Shown: positions 38,501-48,200, counted from the stretch's first letter. The stretch: DNA of 64,000 nucleotides from Ischnura elegans (GCF_921293095.1 NC_060247.1:115959111-116023110), one strand, 5' to 3'. Numbers and translations: made by a program. The notes: generated by a model from the letters alone, not told the origin.

Positions 38501-38678
38501 CGTGATGATTTGGTTTCGCCCTTAGGTGGTGGATCGAATCGAGTTGGCCGACTTCCCGACGTATGCAGAAGTTCCGCCCAAGCAGCGAGCTGCCAGTGCC
38601 ACCAAGGAGGACGAGAAGGGAGGAGATGAGGAGGAGGTGCATAGGAGGGGAGCGGAGGCCATTGTCGAGGAGACGTGA
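20287..38678 (+). CDS. FUT8: Alpha-1,6-fucosyltransferase (FUT8), whole gene, 10 coding exons
   Basis: Transfers fucose from GDP-fucose in alpha-1,6 linkage to the innermost GlcNAc of N-glycans (core fucosylation) in the Golgi lumen. Coding exons: 20287-20573, 24523-24635, 25792-25999, 26856-27021, 27353-27554, 28611-28848, 32475-32741, 36328-36478, 36578-36856, 38526-38678. All nine introns are GT-AG and the phases join without a stop: 2064 bases, 687 residues. Seen in order: short cytoplasmic tail, one membrane segment (~12-31), Gly/Ser-rich linker (~34-58), coiled coil (~65-200), GT23 catalytic domain (~205-585) with the donor-binding motif [16 protein letters not shown] at 407-422, and a C-terminal SH3-like domain (~589-640). 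Vertebrate FUT8 is about 575 residues; the excess lies in the linker, an acidic/Gly-rich insertion at ~442-473 and a charged tail. Introns are loaded with transposon remnants. A 5' non-coding exon is implied by a splice acceptor at 20271-20272. Identification is very secure; exact exon ends are inferred from splice consensus. Confidence 0.96.
20931..22150 (-). pseudogene. Remnant of an uncharacterised repeat-encoded protein, FUT8 intron 1
   Basis: On the minus strand several broken frames can be read. They include [20 protein letters not shown] with [11 protein letters not shown] (about 21880-21990), a [12 protein letters not shown]-like block (~21800), [17 protein letters not shown] (~21630), and an acidic C-terminus [20 protein letters not shown] ending at a stop at 20931. 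From memory this resembles a multi-copy invertebrate protein with 'FDGSTG..YKQ' and 'RFCRPI' motifs that is likely transposon-encoded. I cannot name its superfamily. Stops and frameshifts show it is dead. The full element may extend to ~22720. Confidence 0.5.
22151..24246. other. FUT8 intron 1, remainder
   Basis: May include the end of the uncharacterised transposon remnant up to ~22720. Beyond that only a C/G-rich patch at 23700-23830 stands out, with no conserved coding signal. Confidence 0.4.
24247..24420. mobile_element. TTAA-type MITE, 170 bp, FUT8 intron 1
   Basis: TTAACCCTTTTGGTGCC on the left and AAAAGGGTTGA on the right give inverted ends (right site TTGA). A hairpin CTATTTT/AAAATAG lies ~20 bases inside the left end. 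It ends about 100 bases before FUT8 coding exon 2. Confidence 0.55.
24523..24635 (+). CDS. FUT8: FUT8 coding exon 2: coiled-coil stem
   Basis: Residues 96-133, rich in Q, E, K and L ([20 protein letters not shown] and onward), extending the coiled coil that mediates dimerisation in the family. Acceptor is TTGCAG ending at 24522; donor is GTAATG at 24636. The phase joins exon 1 (AA + A) and exon 3 (G + TC). A small TTAA-type MITE ends about 100 bases upstream (24247-24420). Confidence 0.92.
25792..25999 (+). CDS. FUT8: FUT8 coding exon 3
   Basis: Residues 134-202. Contains the [20 protein letters not shown] stretch that corresponds to the conserved RRR...ELW(F/Y)(F/Y) segment at the start of the vertebrate FUT8 helical region. 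Acceptor TTTCAG ends at 25791; donor GTTTGT begins at 26000. Confidence 0.95.
26856..27021 (+). CDS. FUT8: FUT8 coding exon 4
   Basis: Residues 203-258. Carries [20 protein letters not shown], the conserved 'QRRxxYLQNPxDC' signature preceding the catalytic domain. The cysteine is one of the family's conserved disulfide cysteines. Acceptor CCCAG ends at 26855; donor GTATGT begins at 27022, phase 0. Confidence 0.96.
27353..27554 (+). CDS. FUT8: FUT8 coding exon 5
   Basis: Residues 259-325. Opens with [20 protein letters not shown], the near-invariant cysteine-rich block of FUT8. It is followed by the [12 protein letters not shown] strand and the region up to HWPG. Acceptor TTTCAG ends at 27352; donor GTGAGT begins at 27555. 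Confidence 0.96.
27665..27758 (-). repeat. tRNA-derived SINE head in FUT8 intron 5
   Basis: On the minus strand: CAGGCTCGGTAGCAGGGTGC (A box) and GGTTGTGGGTTTGAATCCCT (B box GGTTTGAATCC). Not an intact tRNA. Confidence 0.55.
27811..27915 (+). mobile_element. Partial Tigger-type MITE (left end only)
   Basis: About 100 bases closely similar to the left end of the complete copy starting at 28082 (CAGTAAGTCC, ATAAGTTGAA-like stretch, CATCTAAAAGTG). The right end is missing. Confidence 0.6.
28080..28516. mobile_element. Tigger-type MITE, FUT8 intron 5
   Basis: Begins CAGTAAGTCCTCAACATACG at 28082 and ends with the inverse (GTTAGTGGAGGACTTACTT, to 28514), with TA on each side. The internal ends show further inverse similarity (ACGAAC / GTTCGT). 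A second partial copy of the left end lies at 27811-27915 (CAGTAAGTCCTCGACATACA). Confidence 0.7.
28611..28848 (+). CDS. FUT8: FUT8 coding exon 6
   Basis: Residues 326-404. Contains [20 protein letters not shown] and [20 protein letters not shown], both hallmark conserved blocks of the GT23 domain. Acceptor GTGCAG ends at 28610; donor GTGAGT begins at 28849. The following intron (3.6 kb) holds a DDE_Tnp_4-type remnant and a PIF MITE. Confidence 0.96.
30597..30896. mobile_element. PIF/Harbinger-type MITE with TAA duplication
   Basis: TAA at 30597-30599 and 30894-30896. Left end GGCCCCTTGCACACGCACCG; inverted partner GATTTTGGACGGCCGG / CCGGCCGTCCAAAATC near 30623 and 30849. The right terminus appears to hold an extra ~15 bases before GGGCC. 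It sits inside the larger DDE_Tnp_4 remnant. Confidence 0.65.
31021..31254 (-). pseudogene. DDE_Tnp_4 transposase fragment
   Basis: About 78 residues of the catalytic domain (see [14 protein letters not shown] and SPGYGGRIS), ending in a stop at 31021. The rest of the transposase is not recognisable. Loss of the expected catalytic Asp argues it is dead. Confidence 0.6.
32475..32741 (+). CDS. FUT8: FUT8 coding exon 7: GDP-fucose binding motif
   Basis: Residues 405-493. Starts with the donor-substrate motif [16 protein letters not shown] (two adjacent arginines at 409-410, essential in studied family members) and ends with [11 protein letters not shown]. Between them, residues ~442-473 form an acidic and Gly/Trp/Pro-rich insertion ([15 protein letters not shown] and flanks) that is absent or much shorter in vertebrate FUT8. 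It sits between a helix and the RRVYLATDD strand, so probably a surface loop. Acceptor AACAG ends at 32474; donor GTGAGT begins at 32742. Confidence 0.95.
33448..33597. mobile_element. TTAA-type MITE, 150 bp, FUT8 intron 7
   Basis: Left end CTAACCCATTCGCTG, right end the inverse of TTAACCCTTTCGCTG (TTAA at 33594-33597; the left target site has decayed to CTAA). A palindrome GAACGTAC-CCA-GTACGTTC lies at 33467-33485. Same architecture as the larger piggyBac-type elements. Confidence 0.65.
33700..36070. mobile_element. Tigger/pogo-type element, interrupted by a solo LTR, FUT8 intron 7
   Basis: Ends CAGTGGAACTTGGTTAGTAC (33702) and the inverse of GTACTAAACAAGTTCTACTG (ends 36068), with TA on both sides (33700-33701, 36069-36070) as for pogo/Tigger. 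Additional TTAGTACG repeats lie inside both ends. A + strand fragment near 34275-34400 ([20 protein letters not shown] and onward) may be the C-terminus of the transposase. No DDE core remains. Confidence 0.75.
34701..35761. mobile_element. Solo LTR, ~1.05 kb, nested in the Tigger element
   Basis: Starts TGTGACAGGGCGCGTCG at 34707 and ends ACGGTACGCTACA at 35755 (TG...CA), flanked by ATATAT on both sides (34701-34706, 35756-35761). A TATA-like TTTATACT lies at ~35460. No internal retroelement coding region, so it looks like recombination between two LTRs removed the body. A BEL/Pao or Gypsy origin is likely; which one is not determined. The flanking AT repeats weaken the duplication evidence. 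Confidence 0.6.
36328..36478 (+). CDS. FUT8: FUT8 coding exon 8
   Basis: Residues 494-544. Contains the conserved [19 protein letters not shown] block (Asp and Ser residues near the catalytic site in the family). Acceptor ATGCAG ends at 36327; donor GTGAGG begins at 36479. The next intron is only 99 bases. Confidence 0.95.
36578..36856 (+). CDS. FUT8: FUT8 coding exon 9: end of catalytic domain and SH3
   Basis: Residues 545-637. [17 protein letters not shown] and [11 protein letters not shown] close the catalytic domain. [20 protein letters not shown] through [10 protein letters not shown] is the C-terminal SH3-like fold that distinguishes FUT8 from other fucosyltransferases. Acceptor CTGCAG ends at 36577; donor GTGTGT begins at 36857. 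Confidence 0.96.
37975..38200 (-). repeat. tRNA-derived SINE, family A, FUT8 intron 9
   Basis: The body shares CTAAGGTTGG and GGTAGAGCTCA with 13735 and GCATGTGAAATT with GCGTGTGAATTT at ~11690. The head at ~38150-38195 keeps an inverted B-box-like CATTTGAACC. Minus orientation, like the other family A copies. Confidence 0.55.
38526..38678 (+). CDS. FUT8: FUT8 coding exon 10: C-terminal tail and stop
   Basis: Residues 638-687, then TGA at 38676-38678. The start ([17 protein letters not shown]) matches the short post-SH3 tail of FUT8. The rest ([20 protein letters not shown] and onward) is a highly charged extension not present in vertebrate FUT8. Acceptor CTTAG ends at 38525. Confidence 0.9.
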   Translation: MVDRIELADFPTYAEVPPKQRAASATKEDEKGGDEEEVHRRGAEAIVEET

Positions 38679-40650
38679 GACAACAGCAGCATAAGTTCTC
38701 TCCTCTCATTGTTGTCACCCGTCCAAAAAGCGGACACCACAGGCTGGGACAAATGGAATGTGCCTACCCTCAATTGTTTTCAACTGGGCATTTGACATTT
38801 TGACACGGGATCTAGCGTGTTGGATAAGTGTGCAATATTAAATGTTGCATTTGTTGTGATGTGGAAAGACTTCAATTGACCGATGGTCATCCCTCTCCTT
38901 CCTCTGTGAACTGTTGTTGGAAGGGATAGTTATTGACTGATTGTGGTGGATATGTCTCTTCCTTTAATCACACTCTGGCATCCAATTGGATTGATTTTGC
39001 TTCCTGTGGGCTTCCACCAAGTCGTGATGGTTTCTTCCTCTTGCTACATTGTTTTGGGTCCATGCTGCGAAACAGTTTACACCTGGTTGGAGTCCCATTA
39101 TTCAGAGCTTGTAGATAGACATGTTGAAAATATGTACTTTAGTCTCCCAGATATACAAACTTAGATGCTAGATACATTCCACAATAATAGCATTTACATA
39201 TAAGGAACATGTGACTCCTTCAAACTAACCTGTGTATTTGTTTATTTTTAATGTGCTGTTAAATGATGAATCATCGATGTAAATGGTGTTTTCTCTCTCA
39301 AGATCTTGGAGTGTAGAAGTTTAAGACATCAATGAAGAAATGATGTGACATTTGGAATGCCCGAAAGTGTTTCTTGCTTTGTTTTTTCCTTAATTACTTT
39401 TGACTCGAGGAGAAGTATGTTTTCTTCTTCTTCTGAAGTTTTAATATTAATTGTTAAGTTTTTCATTGTTTTCAAGATTGATTTGGGAATTTATTTTTTA
39501 TTATGGTTTCTTATGGTAGTAATTTATGATCTTGTATTTTCTTTTAGGTTCAAAACTGCATTTGTTCTAGATTTATCGAGGAAGTTGTCAGCCAAGGCTG
39601 TAAATTTTTATAGTTATTTTGATACTGCGAACAATTCAGTGGAAATTCTTGTGCATTGATGAAATTTTTACTCTCTTTCGCATGAAATATCATCTGCATT
39701 GAGTATATGTATACATGACGACTTTTTCCCTTTGGGAAGGCTACATTTATGGCAATGAAAAACAAAAGGGTGGAGGTTATTAAAAGACATCGAATTTGCC
39801 TCTGCATATATTTTTACGGAGTTGAACCTGCTCATAAATTGTTTCTTAGTTGGTGGGAAGGTGACTTATTTGAATAATTCCAGAATATGTGCATTTCTCA
39901 TGTTTCATTGGCAGACTAACCTGGTGGTTTGTAATGCCTCTGTGAAAATTCCTCTCTTTCTGAGGAATGTATTTATTTGTGGATTGTGAGTTCTTACCCT
40001 GTGGATACCAAGATTTGCTCTAACTTATTGGCCCCCCCTTTCTACTGTACAAGAGAACTTCAATGACCACTCACACTTCGCCTTTGTGAATGTTATTTTA
40101 CTAATGGATGTTGGTTTACAAAACAGTACTGACTGTTAACTGATTTTCAGGTATTGTTCAAATTTTGCACGTAAACATTAGTCTTCTGTGAACAGAGTCG
40201 AAGATAGCTGAATGAAAACCATTTCATTTTATCCTTGTCAATGTTATTGTTTATCGTTGTGGTTAATTGTGTCAAAAAATTAAATTCCAGTGTAAAATTT
40301 ATAGGGCATTCTACCTTGTTGCTTTAAATAGGTTTCCAAGTTATATTTGTAAAATTTATGTAAATGTTTAGTTGATAAACAATGGAGTAATAATTCTAAA
40401 CTGCTGTTTCATTGTTTCTATTTAGGTCTGCAACTTTATGTCATGGCCATTTCTTCCCATTTAAATTGATGCATTTGAATTACATTTTATAGAATCCAAT
40501 GAAACTTTCTTACTAACAGGCAAATTATCTTCTGTTTTGAAAATTTCATCTCATAATGACAAATAAGAACAATAAGTTTTTGCCTATTTTGTGAGAATCG
40601 TAAGTACTACAATGGGAAATATGAATATGTAGTGTTTAGGCTTCAACAGA
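38679..40650 (+). other. FUT8: FUT8 3' untranslated / downstream region
   Basis: No coding sequence is recognised. The AT-rich stretch up to about 40400 is a likely 3' UTR. I saw no canonical AATAAA, so the cleavage site is not placed; variants such as ATTAAA near 40280 are possible. Confidence 0.4.
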
Positions 40651-41765
40651 TATGTTTGAGGTGTGCCCGAAAAGTATCCAACCTGCATTCATATCTTCGC
40701 CCAAGAGAGCTCGAATGGCTTATGAGGGATGTGAGCATAACCACTACTCCCTCACGACCTTCCTTAATGCCTTAGTTGCCAGTCGGACTCCATGGGTCGC
40801 TCTCAGTGTTTTTACATCCAATGTGTTTTTTTCAATTGATTGCATTTCTTTATTGTTGAAAATGGCAGAAAATACAGATCAACGAATTTGCATCAAGTTT
40901 TGCTTCAATCTTGGCTAGCGTTGTGCTGAGATGATTGAAATGACACAGAAGGCCTCTGGGGATAAAAGTATGGACATAGCTTAGATAAAGAAGTGTAGAG
41001 GAGGTTTTAAAATAGCCTTACATCTGTTTATACTGACCCTCTGGTCGAGCTTTGCAGACAAGAACACCAGAAAACATCAAGCATGTGCGAATTGCAATTG
41101 AAGGTGATGGTCAATTGACTGTTTGTGAACTAGAAAATTATCTCAGAATACTGAAAACTACTGTTTGGGAAATTTTGAACTACATTTTGAGAATGACTCG
41201 TGTGTGCAAAATTCATTCCAAAATTTCTCACGACCGAGCAGAAGGACCTTCACTCTGAAATCGCTCAGGACAACTTCGAAGTGGTCAGTGATTATGAAAA
41301 TGTCATTAAGATGTTTATTGCTGGTGATGAATCATGGGATTATTATTACGATCCTGAAATTAAACAACAATCTTCATGGTGGAAGTGTTCAAATGAGCCA
41401 CGGCCAAAGAAGCATGTCAAAATCAGAAGAAACATGTCAAGTCAATGCTGATTATTTTTTTTTTTACTATGAGGGTGCTGCTCTTCGAATTTGCTTCGAG
41501 AGGTCAGAGGATCAACAACAAATATTGCATTGAAGTTATGTAAATATTGTGTGATGCTGTGAGAAGAAAACAACCACGTTTCTGTTCAAATGGTGACTGG
41601 CTTTTTCATCAGTGTAACGTGCCAGTGCATTCATTGAAACTTGTGCAGCAATTTTTGGTGAAACACATGATTTTACAGCTTTGCCATACAGACCTGGCAC
41701 AGCTCCCTGCAACATTTAGATGTTCCCAATATTAAAAATGGTGCTTGATTAAGACTAATGCAACA
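40651..41765 (+). pseudogene. mariner transposase pseudogene / dead mariner element
   Basis: Fragmentary mariner (IS630/Tc1) reading on the + strand. ENTDQRICIKFCFNLG (40866+) corresponds to the N-terminal helix-turn-helix start. CAKFIPKFLTTEQK and AGDESWDYYYDPEIKQQSSW (41200-41400) carry the first catalytic Asp (GDESW). A later block (FHQCNVPVHS near 41600) sits where HDNAPAH with the second Asp is expected, and that Asp is lost. Frameshifts and stops occur throughout. The left end may include GAGGTGTGCCCGAAAAGTAT at 40657-40676; no convincing right terminal repeat is seen. Confidence 0.85.
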
Positions 41766-42515
41766 TGTGAGCTATAGGGCATTCTAAAGTGTGCGTTTGA
41801 GGACTGCTTTTTGGTCTCCTTGTATGGGAGGTGCTGCCATTTAGCCACTGATAAATTTACTTACTCTGTAATATACTGGATTTTGTAAAGCATCCAAAAT
41901 ATGCATCGCTACAAGATTAGGGAGTCACAACTTGTACACAAATGGGGAGACCCACCCAAGATAAAACTCTTTTCACGCAAGTGTGAGCGTGATACATCAT
42001 TGAGTTATACTCTCACCTGACTGGGTGGTGCCACGTAAAATTGCTGACCATCCGCATGGTGCCTCACCACTTATGCTCATGGAAATCTGTCTGTTTGCAG
42101 GTTTTATAAAATGTATGCACTTCGTGTGTTACTCCACCCCACTTCCTGATGTCACTTCAGAATGGAGTATTACAATTTAAGTTGGAAAAAAAGGGATTGG
42201 CACCACCTGGATGGTGCTCTGAGGTGGCTGTGTAGGACACTGGCCTCAATCTGTTGCTCATATTGTGAAAACACAGAAATTACCAGCCCTGAATCCCAGC
42301 GGTGGACCAATGCCTCATTCCTGAGGCACTCCTGGCAGGGTGTCAAAATAAAGGTCCTTTAGCTTAGGCCTTAGCTGCAGTGGGCCTGAATGATGGTTGC
42401 CCCATGTTCCTCCACTTCCCCCCTACCCGCTCCCAGCTTAAGTCCCTCAAACGTCATACCACCTCCAGGTTGTGGCTAGAACCCACTGGTGGTTCACACC
42501 TCACAGAGGAGCATT
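41766..42515. other. Intergenic, no gene recognised
   Basis: Moderate GC with short frames. Text such as CCTGAATCCCAGCGGTGGAC suggests decayed repeat material, but I could not assign a family. Confidence 0.35.
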
Positions 42516-43428
42516 CCTGTGACCAGTGGCATAGCCAGGGGAGGGTGTCCGGAATATTAAAAAACAATTATTTTCCTTCATAAAAGAAAACAAAATATTG
42601 AAAAATCATGAATTTACAAAATATTTCTTTAACAAATAAAGTTTTTTCGATTATTAAAAATGTTGAAATTAGTTTAAAACCCTCTACTTAATAACCTGTT
42701 TTTTTATCTTCTCCCCTGATTTGGACCCTTCCCAAAGGAATAGGGTAGTTTCCTTCATCAAAGGAAACAAAAGGCATTGATTGCGATTCGTTACCCACCA
42801 TTAGTTTATTGATAATATACAAATTATTTGGTTTTAGATATCCCAGTTTAGTGGAATGTGAATGGCCATTTTTAACCTCATTTGAAAAAGGCCAGATTGG
42901 CACCCATGCGATGCCACTCCACGTGACATCACAGGGACCCTGATGCTATACGAGTAGTCAGGAGTTTTACATCGTCTGAGATTACCTATGCATGCATGAG
43001 GCATAGAGCTCAGGGAAACATCTCTTAATAATCACCTTTTAAAATTGCCTAAGTTTGGAAAGTTTCCTTCGTTTGATGGGGTCTTAATAATCCCTATTTA
43101 AGCCAAACGCTACCTGCTAGCTGGGTACTCTGCTACCTGCTAGCAGCCTGCATTGTAGCGGCACTCATAGCCTCGCATTAAGGTTGCCTCTCATGGTAGC
43201 AACAGGAACCAGAATGACGTCACACGGGGTTTTCTCAGCATTCAACTTAGCCATCACGTTTTCTTACGTTTGAAAATTTTCACTTTTCATTTAGTCGCAA
43301 AAATTAGATATCGTCATTTAAAATTCTAAAAGCGTGAAATAAGTACTCCATGAGTAATAATCTTTTTATTTAGGCAATAAAAAATAAAAGGGAAATGCCC
43401 TATTCCTGGCTACGCCACTGTCTGTGAC
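42516..43428. mobile_element. hAT-type MITE, polyC family 1, copy 2, split by a nested element
   Basis: Ends CAGTGGCATAGCCAGG (42524) and GGCTACGCCACTG (to 43420) are flanked by CCTGTGAC (42516-42523) and TCTGTGAC (43421-43428), a 7/8 duplication. The first 215 bases follow copy 1 (1041-1309), for example the shared AAAATATTGAAAAATCA. The last ~20 bases resume after the nested element at 42741-43401. Confidence 0.82.
42741..43401. mobile_element. Nested DNA element, ~660 bp, with TAGGGTAGTTTCC ends
   Basis: It begins TAGGGTAGTTTCC and ends GGGAAATGCCCTA, an imperfect terminal inverted repeat, and it interrupts a hAT MITE so its limits are clear. The left end carries its own palindrome (GTTTCCTT, 5-base loop, AAGGAAAC). 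The interior has no ORF. The superfamily is not assigned; the TA at the ends could be part of the TIR or a TA target duplication. Confidence 0.65.
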
Positions 43429-45027
43429 TCAATGGCAGGCCTCACCGCACTATGAATCTGAGGAGGGAGATTCAGTTCTACAGTGAACATCAAAGGACAT
43501 CTTACGAAGATATCACAAATGATTTTGCTCCATCCTCTCCAACTATAAGTGGTTGTCAACTGACAGCCAAACAACTGGCTTTATTTAATGCATCCCCTTC
43601 CGCAGACCTTCCCTATGCTGAGTTCTATGCCTGACCATGATCAGCAAAACATTTCAAAGGAGGGTGAAGAATCCCTCTACCAGAACATGAGCTGTATCCA
43701 TGTAGGGCAGCATACGTCGAGGGTACATCTTGGTACCTTATTCTCAGGATGGAGATTGGAATCTGCATTGCTGTATCACATGGGAAATTGACTTGGAGAC
43801 CTCAAATTTGGACTAGATTGCTACTTTTGGTGATGGCTGCCAATTTTATGTTATGAGATTGCAGGTATCCTCGCGAATGGTATCAAAACATTTTAAAGAT
43901 TTTTCCCCATCTTGTGCTTCTGCCAGAAGTTGTGACGTCTGTCGGCTCATCAGCTGGCATAGTGCAATGATTCCCCTCTCACTACCAACCCTTCCTAGAA
44001 TGATGGACAACTGTCTACAAAGCATTTCAAAATAAGGTGAGGAGTCACCCTCCTACCAGAGCAAATAAAGTTAGGAGGGGATTGCCAGGATACACGAGAT
44101 AATTTATGCCGTGGCGAATCTCTGGGAACTCGTATCCCGTAATTGGGACCTAAATCGCTCTAAAAATGTTTGGTTCTCGAAACTTGCTACCTTTGAGGTA
44201 TAATACTGTAAATAAACGCTATCATCGTAATTTAATTAAATTTTTGTAAAACTGCCGACAGCGCGTCTCCTTACTTCGGATCACGGATCTCGGCAAATCC
44301 TGGACACAATAAATGCCGTCGGTGTTAATTCCTCTACTCCCGTTTGCTAATAAGCACCTCAACCACTGCGTTTCCCTAGAGTGACGTCACAAGGAGTGGA
44401 GGGTTGGGAAAAGGGAGGCAAGCATAAATTGCCCGTAGCGCATCTATCGTGAAGTGAACAAATGACTGTCGAAATTCGATATGAATGATTTACAACTTTA
44501 CCACAATTTTTTAATTGAAAGTTGAATTATTAACATTTCATTTCCTCACGGAAGTAAATCTAACAATACAGAAATTATAGCATGAGCGCATAGAGGCGGA
44601 GAGAAATTCACCAGAGTAAAGCTTCTATAGTGTAATATATCATAGATACCGTGTTCGAATGAACGTCTACAACCAAGTGTCAAGCGTGGAAAAATAAGTA
44701 TAAATTTTGGCACATTGGAAAGTTTTAGCATATTCAAGGTGATTACTTCTTATAATCTGAAGATCTATGTAAATTCGTATTCATAAATTCACTATTATAT
44801 ACCTTATGTATTAGTGTCTTTAATAAGGCACATCCGGGAACGGCCATGGCATCAATTAAAACTCAGCATAGTGTACCTAGTCTAGCAAATATTTAAAATT
44901 GTTTTAATAATAGCAAACAGATTGAAAATCAGCCGGCTTGTAATTACGTAAAATTTAATTTAGTTAGTAAAATATAATTACGAAAAATTAGACTTGAATG
45001 AAAAGCTTTTGAATCTTCATTTTTCAG
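43429..45027. other. Intergenic region upstream of EMC8
   Basis: Includes two related ~45-base stretches at ~43650 and ~44018 (AACATTTCAAAGGAGGGTGA; AGCATTTCAAAATAAGGTGA) followed by similar CCCTC...TACCAGA text, and the CRE-like site at 44392. The EMC8 promoter and 5' exon probably lie here but are not resolved. Confidence 0.35.
44392..44399. promoter_or_regulatory. CRE-like palindrome TGACGTCA upstream of EMC8
   Basis: TGACGTCA lies 640 bases upstream of the EMC8 start codon in a locally GC-richer stretch, a reasonable place for the promoter because the ATG exon begins with a splice acceptor. The same octamer is also common in repeats of this window, so it may be coincidental. Confidence 0.25.
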
Positions 45028-45039
45028 TTGCTAGTCGTC

Positions 45040-45252
45040 ATGGCAGAAGTGAAGTTTTCTGCCCGTGCTTATTGCAAAATAATTCTCCATGTAGCCAAAT
45101 ATCCTCATGCCGCAGTTAATGGAATTTTGCTGGCTGAAGAACAGAAATCCAAGGATGGATCTAGGAGCAAAGGGCTTAATATCGTAGACGCCGTACCTCT
45201 TTTTCACCTGTGTTTACATGTATCACCGATGGCCGAAATAGCTCTCACCCAG
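45040..45252 (+). CDS. EMC8: EMC8/9 coding exon 1
   Basis: Residues 1-71. The ATG at 45040 follows a splice acceptor (TTTTCAG ending at 45027), so the 5' UTR is probably interrupted by an intron and the promoter lies further upstream. Donor GTGAAA begins at 45253. Confidence 0.92.
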
Positions 45253-48200
45253 GTGAAAATGTTTTCCTTCTCATGACACTTTGATCATCGTGGCGTTTGG
45301 ATGTAAATTTTACCAGTAATTCGGTTTTAGCTGCATTTTTCAATCATTATATTTATTTCAGATCGACCACCTCGCCACATCTTCCAGTTTAGTGGTCGCA
45401 GGATATTATTTAGCTAATGAAAACTTGAATGACATCAGGTACAGTTTCTTACGGTCATTGCGAGCGCTACACTCTTGTTAAACTATTTGGAAAAGCCTCT
45501 TTCTATTTTCATTGCGGTATGTAAAATGATTGACATGAATGTAAATTTACCTCTTCCAGTGCTGATAAACCAGGACATCGAATAGCGGATAAAATAGCTG
45601 AGAACTTCTCAGCGGCATGCTTGGTCGTGGTTAGTTTTTCTTTGACCTAATCCGTAGTTATTATGTCCCAAATTACGTTTATTAATGTGTGGAATATGCT
45701 TGCATTGCAGGTGGATAATCGAAGATTATCTCTCACGATGGAACACACAGCATTGATTGTTTCACAGTATAGCGATGGGAAATGGAAAACGAAAGATAGA
45801 CACAGGTATTGTTTCTAAAGTTAGGTTTGTCATTCATACTATTTACATTATTGTTAATCAGGGTATGTGGGGTTTTCATATTTGCTTTACTGACATACAA
45901 GTATATATCGGCATGAGGACCAGTGGCAGATCAAGGGTAGGGCATGGGGGAGGCAGGTGGAAGAATCAAGTTTTTTAAAACAAATATTTATGTACATCTT
46001 TAATAATTTTACCTCATGGTAAGTTTCTGTGATGCATTATGTTTTTATTCCTTACCATAAAAGGTCCAAAGCTGAAATGTCTTCATCAGTTTTCTATCAG
46101 ACAGTGACCTTGGATGAGTGTTCAGTAGCAGCATAATCAGATTGGTGCCGCAGTGCATGGACTTAACAGTGAACTTTTGAGTTTTCAGAGCTCTCATCTC
46201 CATTATGTCTGACAACCGAACGAAATTACCATTTTATTTAGTACAAATTCGATCCCCCAGGGGAGGGAGCTGCAGCCCCCCTTTCCCTCGCAGGATCCAC
46301 CACTGTTGGATGAAAATACTTATGTGGACTCTCTAATCTGAAATCTCTTAATAATAACCTTATTCCTTCACAAATATCAGTCTGTATTGTTTTCGGTATT
46401 ATTTCAACTCAAGTAGCATAATTTAGCATGCCCTTAACCCATTAATCCCCAGCGTTGCGTAAACGCAACATTATTGAATTGAAATTATTATAAAAAACCT
46501 TTGCTTCAGGATAATTTTTTCTCAGGGTTTCTGAATTCCTGAAATACCATTCGCTCTTTTTCAGTTATTTTTGGAAAAATATTCATTAAAATAATAATTT
46601 TTATTTTACTTCGAAATTTGCCTATTTCGAAGCGCTGAAGTACTACAAATTGTAAATATTTTTTTACAAAGATTTATTGGGCGATCTTGCTAGAGGTAAT
46701 GTTTTCTCTTAGTTCTAAGCTTCTTTATTCATCATGTTTATTTTTGTCACGAACTTTCATCGCTACTGGTATAAAAATGGTTGTTGTAAATAATGTTGCG
46801 TTTACGCAACGATGGGAATTCTCTGGTAGACCAGAGGGCTTGTCTCAAAGCATAACGAAAATCGTCAATATGGCTTTTAATCGACAACGTAGTCTTTTGG
46901 AGGCAGTTTAGATGAATTTGTGGCACTCACAGGTTGTGAGTTTGCATAGTAAAGGGTGAATGGTATCTTGAATTCCAACATGGCCATCGGTACTAATTTT
47001 ACATCGAACACTCTGGTACTTCGTGGAGTCAAACTGTTGCGCGCACACGTGGAACCGATACAGGGCAATGTCATTCCCATGTCGTTGAGTGAAAGGATTA
47101 CTTCGTTTACGTTAAATTCAGCTTCAGATGCATTCATTTTCAGAGATGGTAGAATGAGAGGATGAGAAACCTATTAGTTGAAGCAGGATTGTGATGGAAG
47201 GTGGAGCGTTCCTCTAGTCGCTCATTGGAATTTTCTCCGTGCAATCCTGAGTTACCTGTTTTTTCTTCTATCGCTTAGGTGATGTAAGGCTAATAATCTA
47301 GCTTCAGTTGGGTTCGTATCAGTGAAATTGTCCTCTGAAATTCATCTTTAATTCTCATTCAGTAATTATATCAATCATACCGCAGTAGTTTTTGCTCGGC
47401 TTTTTGCTAAATAATTTTTTCAGGGGTTTCCTTCGGATTTAAAATTGAAGAAAATTTTATTCGTTATTTCTATGCCTCAGGCGTATACTTTATAAGAAGC
47501 GTCAAGAAGGTAACTGAAGAATATAAATTGACAGGAGAGGCGATTTATAATATTTTCTTAACTTTGGAACTACAATGGGGATTACATCTTCTCAGTATTT
47601 CGAATATTGCAGGAGGTGCTGCAAGGTAAATCATATTTTACTCAAGCAGTATCAAAAGAAAAATCGTCCTGTAAACGCGCACGCCCAGGTAAAAGATGCA
47701 GAGAACAAACAGCGGTTCATCTAAATGTGAAAAAATAGAATCTACCTCCGTAGGAGTCCCAAATTTCTGTGTGAAAAAGGGAATAGAAACACTTATTACT
47801 CAGTATGGAGGCCACTCACCAATTAAGCTCTGTCACTTATTTCTCAGTGGAAAATTAATTGAATTAATTTTGAGCTACTCAATAATTACGCTGAGGAGAT
47901 AAATAACCATACATTTACTCAGAGTGAGGCAGATATAAAAAAAATGATTGGAATGGAAATGTTGTCGGGGTATCATGTATTACCACGCACTAAGTTGTAC
48001 TGGACAAGCCAAGAGGAGATGTCTGTCGCAATTGTGAGGCAATTTATGACGAGGATTTGGTTTGATGAATTAAATAAATATCGACAGCTCTCCGATAATT
48101 CTCAACTACACAAAGTGATACATTTTTGAAAGTTGGACTTTTTCTCAATAGACTTAACCAAAATTCCATTCAGTTAGGAATTTTCCCAACAAATGGTTTC

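Noticed and set aside
46877-47165. Overlapping open frames on both strands inside the piggyBac element
   Set aside because: They lie upstream of the recognisable transposase and show no family motif; probably decayed N-terminal or non-coding element sequence.
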